Positions 37,074 through 44,936 of a stretch of DNA of 64,000 nt are shown in pieces. The notes under the pieces were generated by a model. That model worked only from the letters and a program-made list of their open reading frames with translations, did not search any database and was not told the origin of the DNA. Position 1 is the stretch's first letter. Each line of letters opens with the position of its first letter. The DNA is from DP-19 sp036496285 (lineage in GTDB: Bacteria; Desulfobacterota; Binatia; UTPRO1), in contig DASXLI010000030.1 in the NCBI GenBank assembly GCA_036496285.1, positions 77,546-141,545 on the forward strand, given 5' to 3'. Position numbers and translations under genes: made by a program.

Positions 37074-38699
37074 ATGCGGGCGGGGACGTGGTGGATGATG
37101 GCGCTCGCGGCGGCGAACGTCGCGATGGCGCTCGCGGCGTGTCCGACGTACGCGACGGTCGCCGACGACGTGCAGCGGGCGGTCGTCCGCGTGCAGCAGG
37201 GGCCGCGCCCCGAGGTCGCGGGCGAGCCGATCTCGTCGACGATCCTGCTGCCGGCGTTCTACGAGAATCGGGGGTTCGAGCCCGCGTGGACGCTGGCCGC
37301 GCTCGACTCGCTCCTGCAGGCGATCCGCGACTGCGCGCTCGACGGCCTCGATCCCGACGACTACCATCTCGCGGCGCTGACGCGCGGGCGTCCCCTGCTC
37401 GCCGATCCGGCCGCGCCGGACGAAAAGCGCGCGGCGATCGACCTGATCGCGACCGACGCGCTCGTCCGGCTCGGCTACCACGCGCGCTTCGGCAAGGTCG
37501 ATCAGCAGCGCATCTTCGGCAACTGGAACTTCACCGGCCCGCTCACCGATGCCGACCCGCTGGTGCTGATGGCACAAGTGGTTCGCGGCGCGACCGTCGC
37601 GCAGGCGATCCAGGACCTCCTTCCGCGCCACCCTTTCTATATCGCCCTCAGGGCGGCGCTCGCGCGCTACCGGGCGATCGGCGCCGCGGGCGGATGGCAG
37701 GCGACTCCGCCGGGGCCGACCATCAAGCCGGGGGCGCGCGACCCGCGGATTCCCGCGCTCCGCCGACGGCTCGCGGTTGAGGGCGATCTCGCGGACGACG
37801 CGGTCACGGACTCGCCCGTGCTCGACCCGACCCTCGTCGCGGCGCTCGCGCGTTTCCAGACCCGCCACGGCCTCGCGGCCGACGGCGCGCTCGGCGCGGG
37901 GACGGTGCGGGCGCTCGACGTGCCCGTCGCGACGCGCATCGATCAGCTGCGCATCAGCCTCGACCGTGCCCGCGCCGTGATGCACGAGCTGCCGAAGCGC
38001 TTCGTGCTGGTGAACGTCGCGGGCTTCACCGTCTACGTCGTCGACGGCGACTGGCCCGTCTGGGAGTCGCGCGTGGTCGTCGGCAAGCCGTACACGGAGA
38101 CGCCCATCTTCCGGGCGGAGATGACCTACGTCGTGCTGAACCCGACGTGGACCGTGCCGCCCGGCATCATCCAGAAGGAGATCCTGCCCGGCATCCGGCG
38201 CGACCCCAACTACCTGACGAAGAAGGGCCTCGAGCGGCGCGACGGCCAGATCGTGCAGCCGGCCGGGCCCAAGAACGCGCTCGGCCGCATCAAGCTGATC
38301 TTCCCGAACCCGTACCACGTCTACCTGCACGACACCCCCTCGCGGACGCTCTTTGCGCAGGAGACGCGCACCTTCAGCCACGGCTGCATCCGGGTGCAGA
38401 AGCCCGTCGAGCTGGCGGCGCTCGCGCTCGACGACCCGGGGTGGAGCGGGGAGAAGCTGGAGGAGGCGATCGCGGGCGGACGGACGCGGACCGTCTCGCT
38501 CGCGCGGAAGCTGCCGGTGCTCGTCCTCTACTGGACGGCGACGGTCGGCGAGTCGGGCCTCGTCTACCTGCTGGACGACCCCTATCGGCGCGATCGGGCG
38601 GCGGTCGCCGCCCTCGACGCGCCGTTCAGCTTCCGTAGCCGGCTCGCCCCGGCGCCCGCCAGGGCGGCGGCTCCGGACGACCCGAACGATGCGAAATGA
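37074..38699 (+). CDS. L,D-transpeptidase of the YcbB/LdtD type, probable lipoprotein
   Basis: 541 residues. Signal with lipobox LAAC (Cys23). A helical scaffold domain (~35-230; FYENRGFEPAWTLAALDSLL, GLDPDDYHLAALTRG) precedes a peptidoglycan-binding motif (~260-310; FQTRHGLAADGALGAGTVRA) and the YkuD catalytic domain (~330-480). The active-site Cys is in FSHGCIRVQKP. These enzymes make 3-3 cross-links in peptidoglycan from tetrapeptide donors. Domain order and length match LdtD/YcbB. The next gene, a second L,D-transpeptidase-type protein, overlaps by ATGA. Confidence 0.92.
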   Translation: MRAGTWWMMALAAANVAMALAACPTYATVADDVQRAVVRVQQGPRPEVAGEPISSTILLPAFYENRGFEPAWTLAALDSLLQAIRDCALDGLDPDDYHLAALTRGRPLLADPAAPDEKRAAIDLIATDALVRLGYHARFGKVDQQRIFGNWNFTGPLTDADPLVLMAQVVRGATVAQAIQDLLPRHPFYIALRAALARYRAIGAAGGWQATPPGPTIKPGARDPRIPALRRRLAVEGDLADDAVTDSPVLDPTLVAALARFQTRHGLAADGALGAGTVRALDVPVATRIDQLRISLDRARAVMHELPKRFVLVNVAGFTVYVVDGDWPVWESRVVVGKPYTETPIFRAEMTYVVLNPTWTVPPGIIQKEILPGIRRDPNYLTKKGLERRDGQIVQPAGPKNALGRIKLIFPNPYHVYLHDTPSRTLFAQETRTFSHGCIRVQKPVELAALALDDPGWSGEKLEEAIAGGRTRTVSLARKLPVLVLYWTATVGESGLVYLLDDPYRRDRAAVAALDAPFSFRSRLAPAPARAAAPDDPNDAK

Positions 38700-39403
38700 C
38701 GAGTTGCCCGGTGCCCTCGGGACGGGGTAGGGTCGACGGCGGCGATGGTCATCGTGTGAAGAAAAGCCCGTTTTTCCTGGCGTTGGCCCTCGCCATGGTC
38801 GGTCTCGCGCCCAGCGCGCGTGCCGGCACGCTGCGTGACAGCGCGAGCGTCACGGCACCCGGCCTCCGGCCGCAGGTCCTGGCTCTCGCCCTCAAGGCGT
38901 ACGAGCATGCCCGGCAACTCGGGCAGACCGCCAGCTCGATCGTCACCCTGATCGACTACAGCCTGCCTTCGACCGAGCCGCGCCTCTGGGTGCTCGACGT
39001 GCGCCGCGGCGCGCTGCTCTTCCACGAGCTCGTCGCGCACGGAAAGCAGAGCGGCGACGACCTCGCCACGGCGTTCTCCAACCGGCCGGGAAGCCAGCAA
39101 TCGAGCCTCGGCTCGTTCGTGACCGGCGAAACCTACGCCGGGCGCCACGGACTCTCGCTGCGCCTGCGCGGTCTCGAGCCCGGCATCAACGACAACGCGG
39201 AGGAGCGCGAGATCGTCGTGCACGGCGCGCCCTACGTGAATCCGGCCGCGGCGCGTGTCCTCGGACGCCTCGGGCGGAGCCAGGGCTGTCCCGCGGTCCG
39301 TCCCGAGGTCGCGTCGCGCATCATCCGCACGATCAAGGACGGAACGTTCCTGTTCGCGTACTACCCCGACCCTGCGCTGCAGGGGTCGTCGTACCTGAAC
39401 TGA
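38696..39403 (+). CDS. Murein L,D-transpeptidase catalytic domain (YkuD_2) protein
   Basis: 235 residues from ATG 38696 (ATGA overlap with ldtD-like gene). A GTG at 38756 is an alternative start that would put the signal peptide (KKSPFFLALALAMVGLAP) at the very N-terminus. The YkuD_2 domain shows LWVLDVRRGALLFHELVAHG, SSLGSFVTGETYAGRHGLSL, EIVVHGAPYVN and the active site GRSQGCPAVRPEVA with its catalytic Cys. The family is thought to act on peptidoglycan in the periplasm. Two adjacent, coupled 3-3 cross-linking type enzymes imply a dedicated wall-remodelling unit. Confidence 0.88.
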   Translation: MTSCPVPSGRGRVDGGDGHRVKKSPFFLALALAMVGLAPSARAGTLRDSASVTAPGLRPQVLALALKAYEHARQLGQTASSIVTLIDYSLPSTEPRLWVLDVRRGALLFHELVAHGKQSGDDLATAFSNRPGSQQSSLGSFVTGETYAGRHGLSLRLRGLEPGINDNAEEREIVVHGAPYVNPAAARVLGRLGRSQGCPAVRPEVASRIIRTIKDGTFLFAYYPDPALQGSSYLN

Positions 39404-39425
39404 CGCCCCGCTCGCCGGCAGCGCG

Positions 39426-39713
39426 CTAGTCGCGTAGGTACGGCTCGGCCGCCGCGGGAACCGGCAGGTCCACCTCGTCGACGTAGCACCAGGCCCAGCG
39501 CTCGCCCGGCTCGAACGATGCCATCACCGGATGCTGCGTCTGGCGGAAGTGCTTCGTCGCGTGGCGGTTCGGCGAGTCGTCGCAGCAGCCGACGTGGCCG
39601 CAGGTGAGGCACAAGCGGAGATGGACCCATGTCGAGCCCATGCGCAGGCATTCCTCGCACCCGTCGGCGCTCGGCGGCTTGGGGGTCAGGTGTTTCGTGT
39701 GCGGGCAGCTCAT
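39426..39713 (-). CDS. UBP-type zinc finger protein
   Basis: 95 residues that are nearly all one ZnF-UBP domain: CPHTKHL, GCEECLRMGSTWVHLRLCLT, CGHVGCCDDSPNRHATKHF and HPVMASFEPGERWAWCYVDE. The spaced Cys/His ligands match the ubiquitin-protease zinc finger, which in eukaryotes reads free ubiquitin tails. Bacterial stand-alone copies are common and uncharacterised; some sit beside transport or redox genes. It is followed 16 bp upstream by the phosphatidylserine synthase gene on the same strand. Confidence 0.9.
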   Translation of the reverse strand: MSCPHTKHLTPKPPSADGCEECLRMGSTWVHLRLCLTCGHVGCCDDSPNRHATKHFRQTQHPVMASFEPGERWAWCYVDEVDLPVPAAAEPYLRD

Positions 39714-39729
39714 CGTCGTACCTCGGCGG

Positions 39730-40350
39730 TCATGGTTTCGGGATGTGGATGCGGCTCACCATGAGCGAGCCGCTCAGCGCGTAGATCGCGACCAATGGAT
39801 GGAGATGGCCGATCCCCATGTGCCAGCGGCCGCCCCAGACCGACTCGCCGATCGCGCCACGCCACCAGGCGATCGCGAGGAAGCCCACGATGACCACGCT
39901 CGTCGGAATCGGCGTGCCCTCATAGTAGCGTACCTTGCCGGTACCCGCCGAGAGCGCCGCAGCCGTTACGTTGAAGCGCGCGAGGCGGGCGATGCCGCAG
40001 CACACGAACGCGCAGAGCACGAGCGCGTCCCACACGCCGCGCAGGCCGAGCGTGAAGCCGAGCACCGCGGGCGCGACGCCGAACGACACCACGTCGGCGA
40101 GCGAGTCGAGGTCGGCGCCGAAGGCGGACGAGCGGTGCGAGGTGCGCGCCACCATGCCGTCGGCGACGTCGAGCACGAGGGCCAGCGGCAGGAGCAGGAA
40201 GGCGGCGATCAGGAAGCCATCATGCGGACCGCCCTCGAGGTAGTTGAGGCAGAGGAAGATGACGCCGGTGCCGCAACTCGCGTTGCCCAGGGTGAGGAAG
40301 TCCGCGGGCACGAGCGCCCGCAGGAGCGGACGCGAGGGGAGCGCCTCCAT
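39730..40350 (-). CDS. pssA: CDP-diacylglycerol--serine O-phosphatidyltransferase
   Basis: 206 residues, several membrane helices. The CDP-alcohol phosphotransferase signature is complete: Asp61, Asp64-Gly65, Ala68-Arg69, Gly78, Asp82 and Asp86. FLTLGNASCGTG at the N-terminus and VVSFGVAPAVLGF after the signature favour the PssA type, which makes phosphatidylserine from CDP-diacylglycerol and serine, the precursor of phosphatidylethanolamine. No decarboxylase gene is adjacent. Length is a little below the usual 230-260, with a short C-terminus. The start is ATG 40350; the divergent gap to the next gene holds paired palindromes. Confidence 0.85.
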   Translation of the reverse strand: MEALPSRPLLRALVPADFLTLGNASCGTGVIFLCLNYLEGGPHDGFLIAAFLLLPLALVLDVADGMVARTSHRSSAFGADLDSLADVVSFGVAPAVLGFTLGLRGVWDALVLCAFVCCGIARLARFNVTAAALSAGTGKVRYYEGTPIPTSVVIVGFLAIAWWRGAIGESVWGGRWHMGIGHLHPLVAIYALSGSLMVSRIHIPKP

Positions 40351-40414
40351 CGCCGCCTGTCTGTAGCGGATGCGCGCCCGAGCGTGAAGTACGGCGCGGC
40401 CGGCCGCCCCGGCG

Positions 40415-40459
40415 CGCCACTGGCGTCCGATCCCGTGGGTCGATACCCTGCCAGTGGCG
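40415..40459. promoter_or_regulatory. Paired palindromic operator-like sites between pssA and a secreted-protein gene
   Basis: CGCCACTGGCG (40415-40425) and GCCAGTGGCG (40450-40459) are each near-palindromic (GCCANTGGC core) and are inverse complements of one another over 10 bases, centres ~34 bp apart. They lie in the divergent gap 40351-40491, so one protein or a hairpin could affect both genes. The symmetry is seen; binding is inferred. Confidence 0.45.
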
Positions 40460-40491
40460 ACCAGCGATGCGGCCCGGTCGCGGGAGGAACC

Positions 40492-40992
40492 ATGTCGGCG
40501 CGTACCCTCGTCCTGATCGTCGCCCTCGCGATGGCATCCTGTGTCGCCGGACCACGCGGCGCGGCCGCGGCCGGACCGCGCGGGGCCGCCGTACAGCCCG
40601 CCCCTCCGGGTCCCATCGATCTCGTCCGCATCCTCTTCGGCGACTACTCGGGCCTGTGCCCGCGCGACTACGAGTACTGCCACGGTGGCCGCCATTCGCT
40701 GTGCTGCCCGTTCGCTCACGGCTGCTGCGCCGCGGCCGACGGCTCGCCGACGTGCTGTGTCGCGGCGCCAGGCGCCTACGACTACGGGGCCGGGGGCTAC
40801 GTGCCGCCGCCTCCGGCCGGGGCGCCCCCGCCGCCTCCGCCCGCCGACGACGACGGCTACGCCGATCAGCCCGCCGACGACTCGTGTCCGAGCAGCGACC
40901 TCACCTGCACGCAGGGCGGGCGGCGGGTGTGCTGCTCGCGCGACGACGGCTGTTGCGTCGACGCGCACGGCCCGTACTGCTGCCGGCGCTAG
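40492..40992 (+). CDS. Secreted Cys-rich protein with two granulin-like modules
   Basis: 166 residues; GGGAGGA upstream of ATG 40492 fixes the start. A signal peptide with possible lipidation Cys (LAMASC) precedes two Cys modules separated by a Pro-rich stretch (VPPPPAGAPPPPPPAD). Module 1 (~57-95) contains HSLCCPFAHGCCAAADGS followed by PTCC. Module 2 (~128-166) contains RRVCCSRDDGCCVDAHGPYC followed by C. The repeated CC pairs spaced ~7-10 match the eukaryotic granulin/epithelin pattern. Disulfide-knotted, secreted; role unknown. Its last 4 bases overlap the converging methyltransferase gene. Confidence 0.75.
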   Translation: MSARTLVLIVALAMASCVAGPRGAAAAGPRGAAVQPAPPGPIDLVRILFGDYSGLCPRDYEYCHGGRHSLCCPFAHGCCAAADGSPTCCVAAPGAYDYGAGGYVPPPPAGAPPPPPPADDDGYADQPADDSCPSSDLTCTQGGRRVCCSRDDGCCVDAHGPYCCRR

Positions 40993-41735
40993 GCGCGCCG
41001 GCAGAGCAGCACCACCTCGTCGACACGCGGATCGGCCGGCAGGCCCGGCTCGAGCGCCAGCGGCCGCTGCGCCCGGAGCGCGAGCGGCATGATGATGCGG
41101 TCGTAGATCTTCATCGCGTGCTCGCGGTGGTGCTCGAGCCACCACATGCCGACGCGGAGGAGCCACGCGCTGCGCGGTTGCATGCCGTAGGCGGCGCTCC
41201 GCTCGAGCGCGATCCCGTGGGTGGCGAGGAGCACGCCGAGCGTCTCCGGCTCGTAGCGGCGCCGGTGCCCCACGAGGTCGTCGAAGAAGGTCCAGGCCCG
41301 CATGTAGAGCGGCAGGGACAGCACGACCGGCGCTCCCGCCTTCGCCACACGGGCGATCTCGGCGAGCGCGCGTCCATCGTCGCTCACGTGCTCGACGATG
41401 TCGAAGGCGCAGACGAGATCGAAGGTCGCGTCAGCGAAGGGCAGGGCGCCGATCTCGGCCGCGGTGGGGAGTCCGTCCTCCGCGCGTAGCGCCCGCAGCG
41501 CCGGGCGGCTGATGTCGACGAAGTGCGTGCCCGGGAGCGGCAGGCGCGGCCGCATGCCGGCGCCGACCTCCAGCCGGCGGCGCGCGGCCGTCGCGAGCGG
41601 CGCCAGGAGCGGCCACGTGTTGAAGCGGGGCGGCGGGCGCAGCCGCACGTCGCCCCACAGGCGGTCGTAGAAGTGCCGGTTGGCGGCGACGTCGCTCGCC
41701 GTTCCCGGCTCCTGCTCCCCACGCGACATGGCCAT
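40989..41735 (-). CDS. Class I SAM-dependent methyltransferase
   Basis: 248 residues. A variant motif I (RLEVGAGMRPRLPLPGTHFV) is followed by DISRPALRAL, the acidic/post-I region GALPFADATFDLVCAFDIVE and the LSLPLYMRAW strand. EHVSDDGRALAEIARVAKAG is the standard methyltransferase_11 block. No zinc ribbon or membrane helix. Small-molecule O-, N- or C-methylation is the family role; the substrate is unknown. ATG 41735 is used; Met3 is an alternative. It is divergent from the Cys-repeat secreted protein gene. Confidence 0.8.
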   Translation of the reverse strand: MAMSRGEQEPGTASDVAANRHFYDRLWGDVRLRPPPRFNTWPLLAPLATAARRRLEVGAGMRPRLPLPGTHFVDISRPALRALRAEDGLPTAAEIGALPFADATFDLVCAFDIVEHVSDDGRALAEIARVAKAGAPVVLSLPLYMRAWTFFDDLVGHRRRYEPETLGVLLATHGIALERSAAYGMQPRSAWLLRVGMWWLEHHREHAMKIYDRIIMPLALRAQRPLALEPGLPADPRVDEVVLLCRRA

Positions 41736-41774
41736 ATGATTACCGCATCAAAAGCTGTAGCGCACGCGTATGTA

Positions 41775-41789
41775 CGAACGCGACGTTCG
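41775..41789. promoter_or_regulatory. CGAACG-CGA-CGTTCG inverted repeat upstream of the Cys-repeat gene
   Basis: Perfect 6-bp arms CGAACG and CGTTCG flank a 3-base centre, 31 bp before ATG 41821 and 40 bp before the divergent methyltransferase start. The same CGAAC/GTTCG half-sites recur at 46784-46795 upstream of the other very large secreted protein gene, with no spacer. A shared regulator is possible but speculative. Confidence 0.35.
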
Positions 41790-41820
41790 GGAGTAGAGGA
41801 GGCGTCGAAAGGAGACTGTC

Positions 41821-43146
41821 ATGCAGCTCAAATGGGTTGGGGTCGCGACGTCGCTGTGGGTCGCGACAGCAATGCTCGGTGCGGTGCCCGCAGGGGCGGG
41901 GGGACGCGCCGATCATCTCCTGTGCTATCGGATGACGGACAAGCTCGCCGTCACCGCGGCGGTCGACATGATCGCCGACCTGCAGCCGCAGTTCACGCAA
42001 CGCGGCTGCACCATCGTGAAGCCGATCGAGTTCTGCGTGCCGGCGAGCAAGCTGAACGTGCAGCCGCCGCCGAACGCAACCGAGGTGTCCGGGCAGCCGC
42101 TGCGCCAGGACTACGTCTGCTACCTCGCCAAGTGCGAGAAGAAGTCGATCGCTCCGGCGAGCCAGCTCATCGCCGACCAGTTCGGCATGCGGCCGGAGAG
42201 CGGCTTCAAGGCCGCCAAGATCTGCGTGCCGGCGACCAAGTCGCCCGCCGAGTGCGGCGCCGCGACGAGCCCGACGTGCGGCGGCACGTGCCCGCCGGGT
42301 GAGGTGTGCCATCAGGCTCCCACCGGCGCCGCGGGATGTACCTGCGCGCCGGCGCCGTGCGGCGGGGCGCCCGACAAGGCGGGCGTCTGCGGCGGCGATT
42401 GTCCGGGCGACGAGCTCTGCCGGCCCTCGGCCAACGCCGCGGGCAAGGTGCTGTGCACCTGCCAGCAGCAGCCGCCGCCACCGTGCGGCCAGAACCCGCT
42501 CACCGGGAGCTGCGCCGGCGACTGTGCCGACGCAACGCTCAAGTGCCTGCCCGACCCCGATGGGAGCTGCACCTGCCAGCAGCCGCCCGGACCGGGTGAT
42601 CTCTGCGCTCTCGTTCCGGGAGCTCTGCCCGTCTGCGGCGGCGACTGTCCGAACCCCGCCGACACCTGCGTCGCCAGCACCGCCGATCCGAACAAGCCCT
42701 GCGTGTGCGAGCCCGCGGCCTGCCACCAGGATCCGCTGACGGGCGCCTGCTCCGGCACCTGTACCGCGGCGGCGGGCGACGGCACCTGCCACCTCGACGC
42801 CACGAGCCACCAGTGCACCTGCGGGCCGCCTCCGTGCGCCGTCGATCCGGCGAACGGGCAGTGCGGCGGACCGTGCCCCGACGGCGAGACCTGCGCTGCG
42901 AATGCGGCGAACCAATGTGGCTGCATCACGCCGTGCGGCTTCAATCAGGACCAGGTGTGCGGCGGTGGCTGTCCGCCGGGAACGGCCTGCATGGTGCAGG
43001 GACAGGAGTGTACGTGCGTGCCGCCGCCGCCGTGCGGCTTCGGCGCCGAGAGCGCGGGGGCCTGCAGCGGGAGCTGCCCCGCGGGCACGTCGTGCCACAC
43101 GCAAGCCGCGCCCAAGGGGCTGGCCTGCGTCTGTCGGAACGACTGA
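41821..43146 (+). CDS. Secreted multi-repeat Cys-rich protein
   Basis: 441 residues; AAAGGAGA precedes ATG 41821. After a signal peptide (1-26) comes a ~115-residue domain with HLLCYRMTDKL, KPIEFCVPASK, DYVCYLAKC and KAAKICVPATK. This resembles DUF7450-type domains of secreted deltaproteobacterial proteins. From ~150 on, about eight ~35-residue repeats follow the pattern CGG-CP-G-C-(8-15)-CTC with Pro/Gln spacers (for example VCGGDCPGDELCRPSANAAG). All Cys are probably disulfide-bonded. Likely a cell-surface or extracellular matrix protein; no enzyme motif. A strong terminator follows the gene. Confidence 0.78.
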   Translation: MQLKWVGVATSLWVATAMLGAVPAGAGGRADHLLCYRMTDKLAVTAAVDMIADLQPQFTQRGCTIVKPIEFCVPASKLNVQPPPNATEVSGQPLRQDYVCYLAKCEKKSIAPASQLIADQFGMRPESGFKAAKICVPATKSPAECGAATSPTCGGTCPPGEVCHQAPTGAAGCTCAPAPCGGAPDKAGVCGGDCPGDELCRPSANAAGKVLCTCQQQPPPPCGQNPLTGSCAGDCADATLKCLPDPDGSCTCQQPPGPGDLCALVPGALPVCGGDCPNPADTCVASTADPNKPCVCEPAACHQDPLTGACSGTCTAAAGDGTCHLDATSHQCTCGPPPCAVDPANGQCGGPCPDGETCAANAANQCGCITPCGFNQDQVCGGGCPPGTACMVQGQECTCVPPPPCGFGAESAGACSGSCPAGTSCHTQAAPKGLACVCRND

Positions 43147-43170
43147 GCAGTGAACGACTGAGCTAGGAGC

Positions 43171-43219
43171 GCCGTGGGGAGCGTTGCCGGCCGTGCGCGG
43201 CCGGCACGCTCCCCACGGC
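43171..43219. terminator. 21-bp bidirectional terminator hairpin
   Basis: Arm 43171-43192 (GCCGTGGGGAGCGT then TGCCGGCC) pairs with arm 43199-43219 (GGCCGGC then ACGCTCCCCACGGC), leaving a 6-nt loop and one bulged T. The 21-bp stem is the strongest hairpin I noticed in the window. It lies between the converging Cys-repeat and flavoprotein genes and can terminate both. No T-run follows. Confidence 0.75.
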
Positions 43220-43263
43220 CCGATCGTCGGCGTCCACTCGGGCTGCATCGCCCGGGCCCTCCG

Positions 43264-44580
43264 TCAGTTGACCGTGTCGGCGCCGACGCCGGAAAGCGGT
43301 GCCGGCTGCGGCCGGACGAGCCGATCGAGCCGCGGCGCGATGCCGACGCGGCGCTGCAGCGCCACCGCGCCGAAGAAGAGCGCGATGCGCAGACGGGTCA
43401 CGAGCGAGGGACGCCAGTTGCCGGCGAGCACCGAGATCAACGCCTCGCGGATGTGGAACGGCGCGTTCGGCCGGAAGAAGAGGTCGCGGAACGGCGGGTC
43501 GTAGAAGCCGACCGCGAAGCGTCGGAAGTACTCGTAGCGACGGCGGACGCCGCGCTCGTAGGCCTCGAAGCTCCGGCGCGAGCAGTCGCCGGCGGCGAGT
43601 GCCGCGTGCAGCGCCGCGGCGGCGTCGATCCCCGACTGCATGGCGAGGAGGACGCCGGTCGAGAAGATCGGATCGAGGAACGCGCCGGCGTCGCCGACCA
43701 GGAGCCAGCGGTCGCCGGCGAAGCGGTTGGCGCGATAGGAGTAGTCGGCGTCGAAGCGCGCCACGCTGACGCGCTTCGCGTTGGCCGTCAGCGTCGCGGC
43801 GGTCGGGGTCTCGGCGAGGCAGCGCGCCAGAGTGTCCTCGAGCGAGGCGGCCGTGCGCTTCGCGTAGACGTCCTTCGGGATCACGACGCCGACGCTCGTC
43901 ACGGTCGGTGACAGCGGGATGAACCAGAACCAGCCGCGGTCGGGCCGCATGACCATGCGGATGTCGCCGCTCCGCCGTCCGTCACGCCGGGCAATGCCCT
44001 CGTACTGCGCGTGCACGGCGACGTTCCGCAGCCGCTCATCGAAGCGGCGCTCGCTGTGGCGGCGCGCGACGAAGCCGGTGCGCCCCGACGCGTCGACGAT
44101 CGCCGCCGCGCGCGCCTCGTGCGACTGATCGCCGTGCTTGTACTGGACGGTGACGCCGCCGGTGGTGAAGCTCACGTCGACGGCCTGCGCCGGCTGGCGG
44201 ACGTCGGCGCCCGTCGCGCGCGCGTGCGTCAGCAGGATCCGGTCGAACTCGTCGCGCGAGACCTGGTAGGTCTGCGGCCGCGGCGTCTGCGGCGCGACCG
44301 AGAAGTCGGCATACTGCTCGACGCTGCCGTCCGACGTGATGAAGCTCGCGCCCCACTTGTCGACGAAGCCGGCGGCGGCAATCGCCTGCTCGAGCCCAAG
44401 CGTGCGGAAGATCTCGTCGCTCCACGGGAGCTGCGACTCGCCGATGTGGAAGCGCGGGAACGGGTCGCGCTCGAGGAGGAGCACGCGCCGGCCGTGCTGC
44501 GCCAGGCGCGTGGCGGTGGCGGACCCGCCCGGCCCGCCGCCAACGACGATGACGTCGTAGCTGTCGACCGTCCGCCCCAC
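43264..44580 (-). CDS. FAD-dependent oxidoreductase, tryptophan-halogenase-like
   Basis: 438 residues from GTG 44580. The FAD-binding GxGxxG is at 14-19 (VIVVGGGPGGSATA). FPRFHIGESQLPW (~41-53) is the second flavin motif of halogenase and epoxidase-like monooxygenases. Trp217-x-Trp219-x-Ile-Pro222 (GWFWFIPLS) matches the WxWxIP motif that separates flavin halogenases from other monooxygenases. Lys75 in FVDKWGASF is a candidate for the halogenase active-site lysine. GDAGAFLDPIFSTG closes the FAD site. It is coupled with thioredoxin and peroxiredoxin genes upstream. Halogenation, desaturation or a different substrate oxidation are all possible. Confidence 0.82.
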   Translation of the reverse strand: MGRTVDSYDVIVVGGGPGGSATATRLAQHGRRVLLLERDPFPRFHIGESQLPWSDEIFRTLGLEQAIAAAGFVDKWGASFITSDGSVEQYADFSVAPQTPRPQTYQVSRDEFDRILLTHARATGADVRQPAQAVDVSFTTGGVTVQYKHGDQSHEARAAAIVDASGRTGFVARRHSERRFDERLRNVAVHAQYEGIARRDGRRSGDIRMVMRPDRGWFWFIPLSPTVTSVGVVIPKDVYAKRTAASLEDTLARCLAETPTAATLTANAKRVSVARFDADYSYRANRFAGDRWLLVGDAGAFLDPIFSTGVLLAMQSGIDAAAALHAALAAGDCSRRSFEAYERGVRRRYEYFRRFAVGFYDPPFRDLFFRPNAPFHIREALISVLAGNWRPSLVTRLRIALFFGAVALQRRVGIAPRLDRLVRPQPAPLSGVGADTVN

Positions 44581-44593
44581 GAGCGCGGACGGC

Positions 44594-44932
44594 TCAGGCC
44601 AGTTGCCGGAGCCGGCCGAGCAGCCGCTCGAGCCCGCCGCCGGCGAACGACTTGGAGCGCTCCCCCGCGATGAAGATCTGGTTGAACGGCAGCACGTCGA
44701 GCTCGGCGATCCAGGGGTGCGCCCGCTTGAAGCCGATCAGCCCGCCCTTGTCGAGGAGGATCTTGCCGAAGCGCACGTGCGCGAACTCGCCGTCGCTCGC
44801 GAGGAACGCGCTCAGCTCGTCGGTCCAGGCGCCGCACGCGGGGCAGTCGCTCTTGCCGAGCATGAGCACGGCGACGGGCGCCTGGAGGAACTCCTCCCAG
44901 TTGCGCCCGTCGATCTGCTCCAGAGTGCTCAT
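44594..44932 (-). CDS. Thioredoxin-family protein
   Basis: 112 residues, one thioredoxin fold with the redox motif Cys30-Pro-Ala-Cys33 (KSDCPACGAWTDELS). The cis-Pro site is in ELDVLPFNQIFIAGE; the last helix carries GGLERLLGRLRQL. CPAC instead of CGPC suggests a thioredoxin tuned to a special partner. It lies 4 bp after the peroxiredoxin gene and 13 bp before the halogenase-like flavoprotein gene, so the natural reading is electron delivery within this operon: NADPH-reduced thioredoxin to peroxiredoxin, or control of the flavoprotein. Confidence 0.88.
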   Translation of the reverse strand: MSTLEQIDGRNWEEFLQAPVAVLMLGKSDCPACGAWTDELSAFLASDGEFAHVRFGKILLDKGGLIGFKRAHPWIAELDVLPFNQIFIAGERSKSFAGGGLERLLGRLRQLA

Positions 44933-44936
44933 GCGC

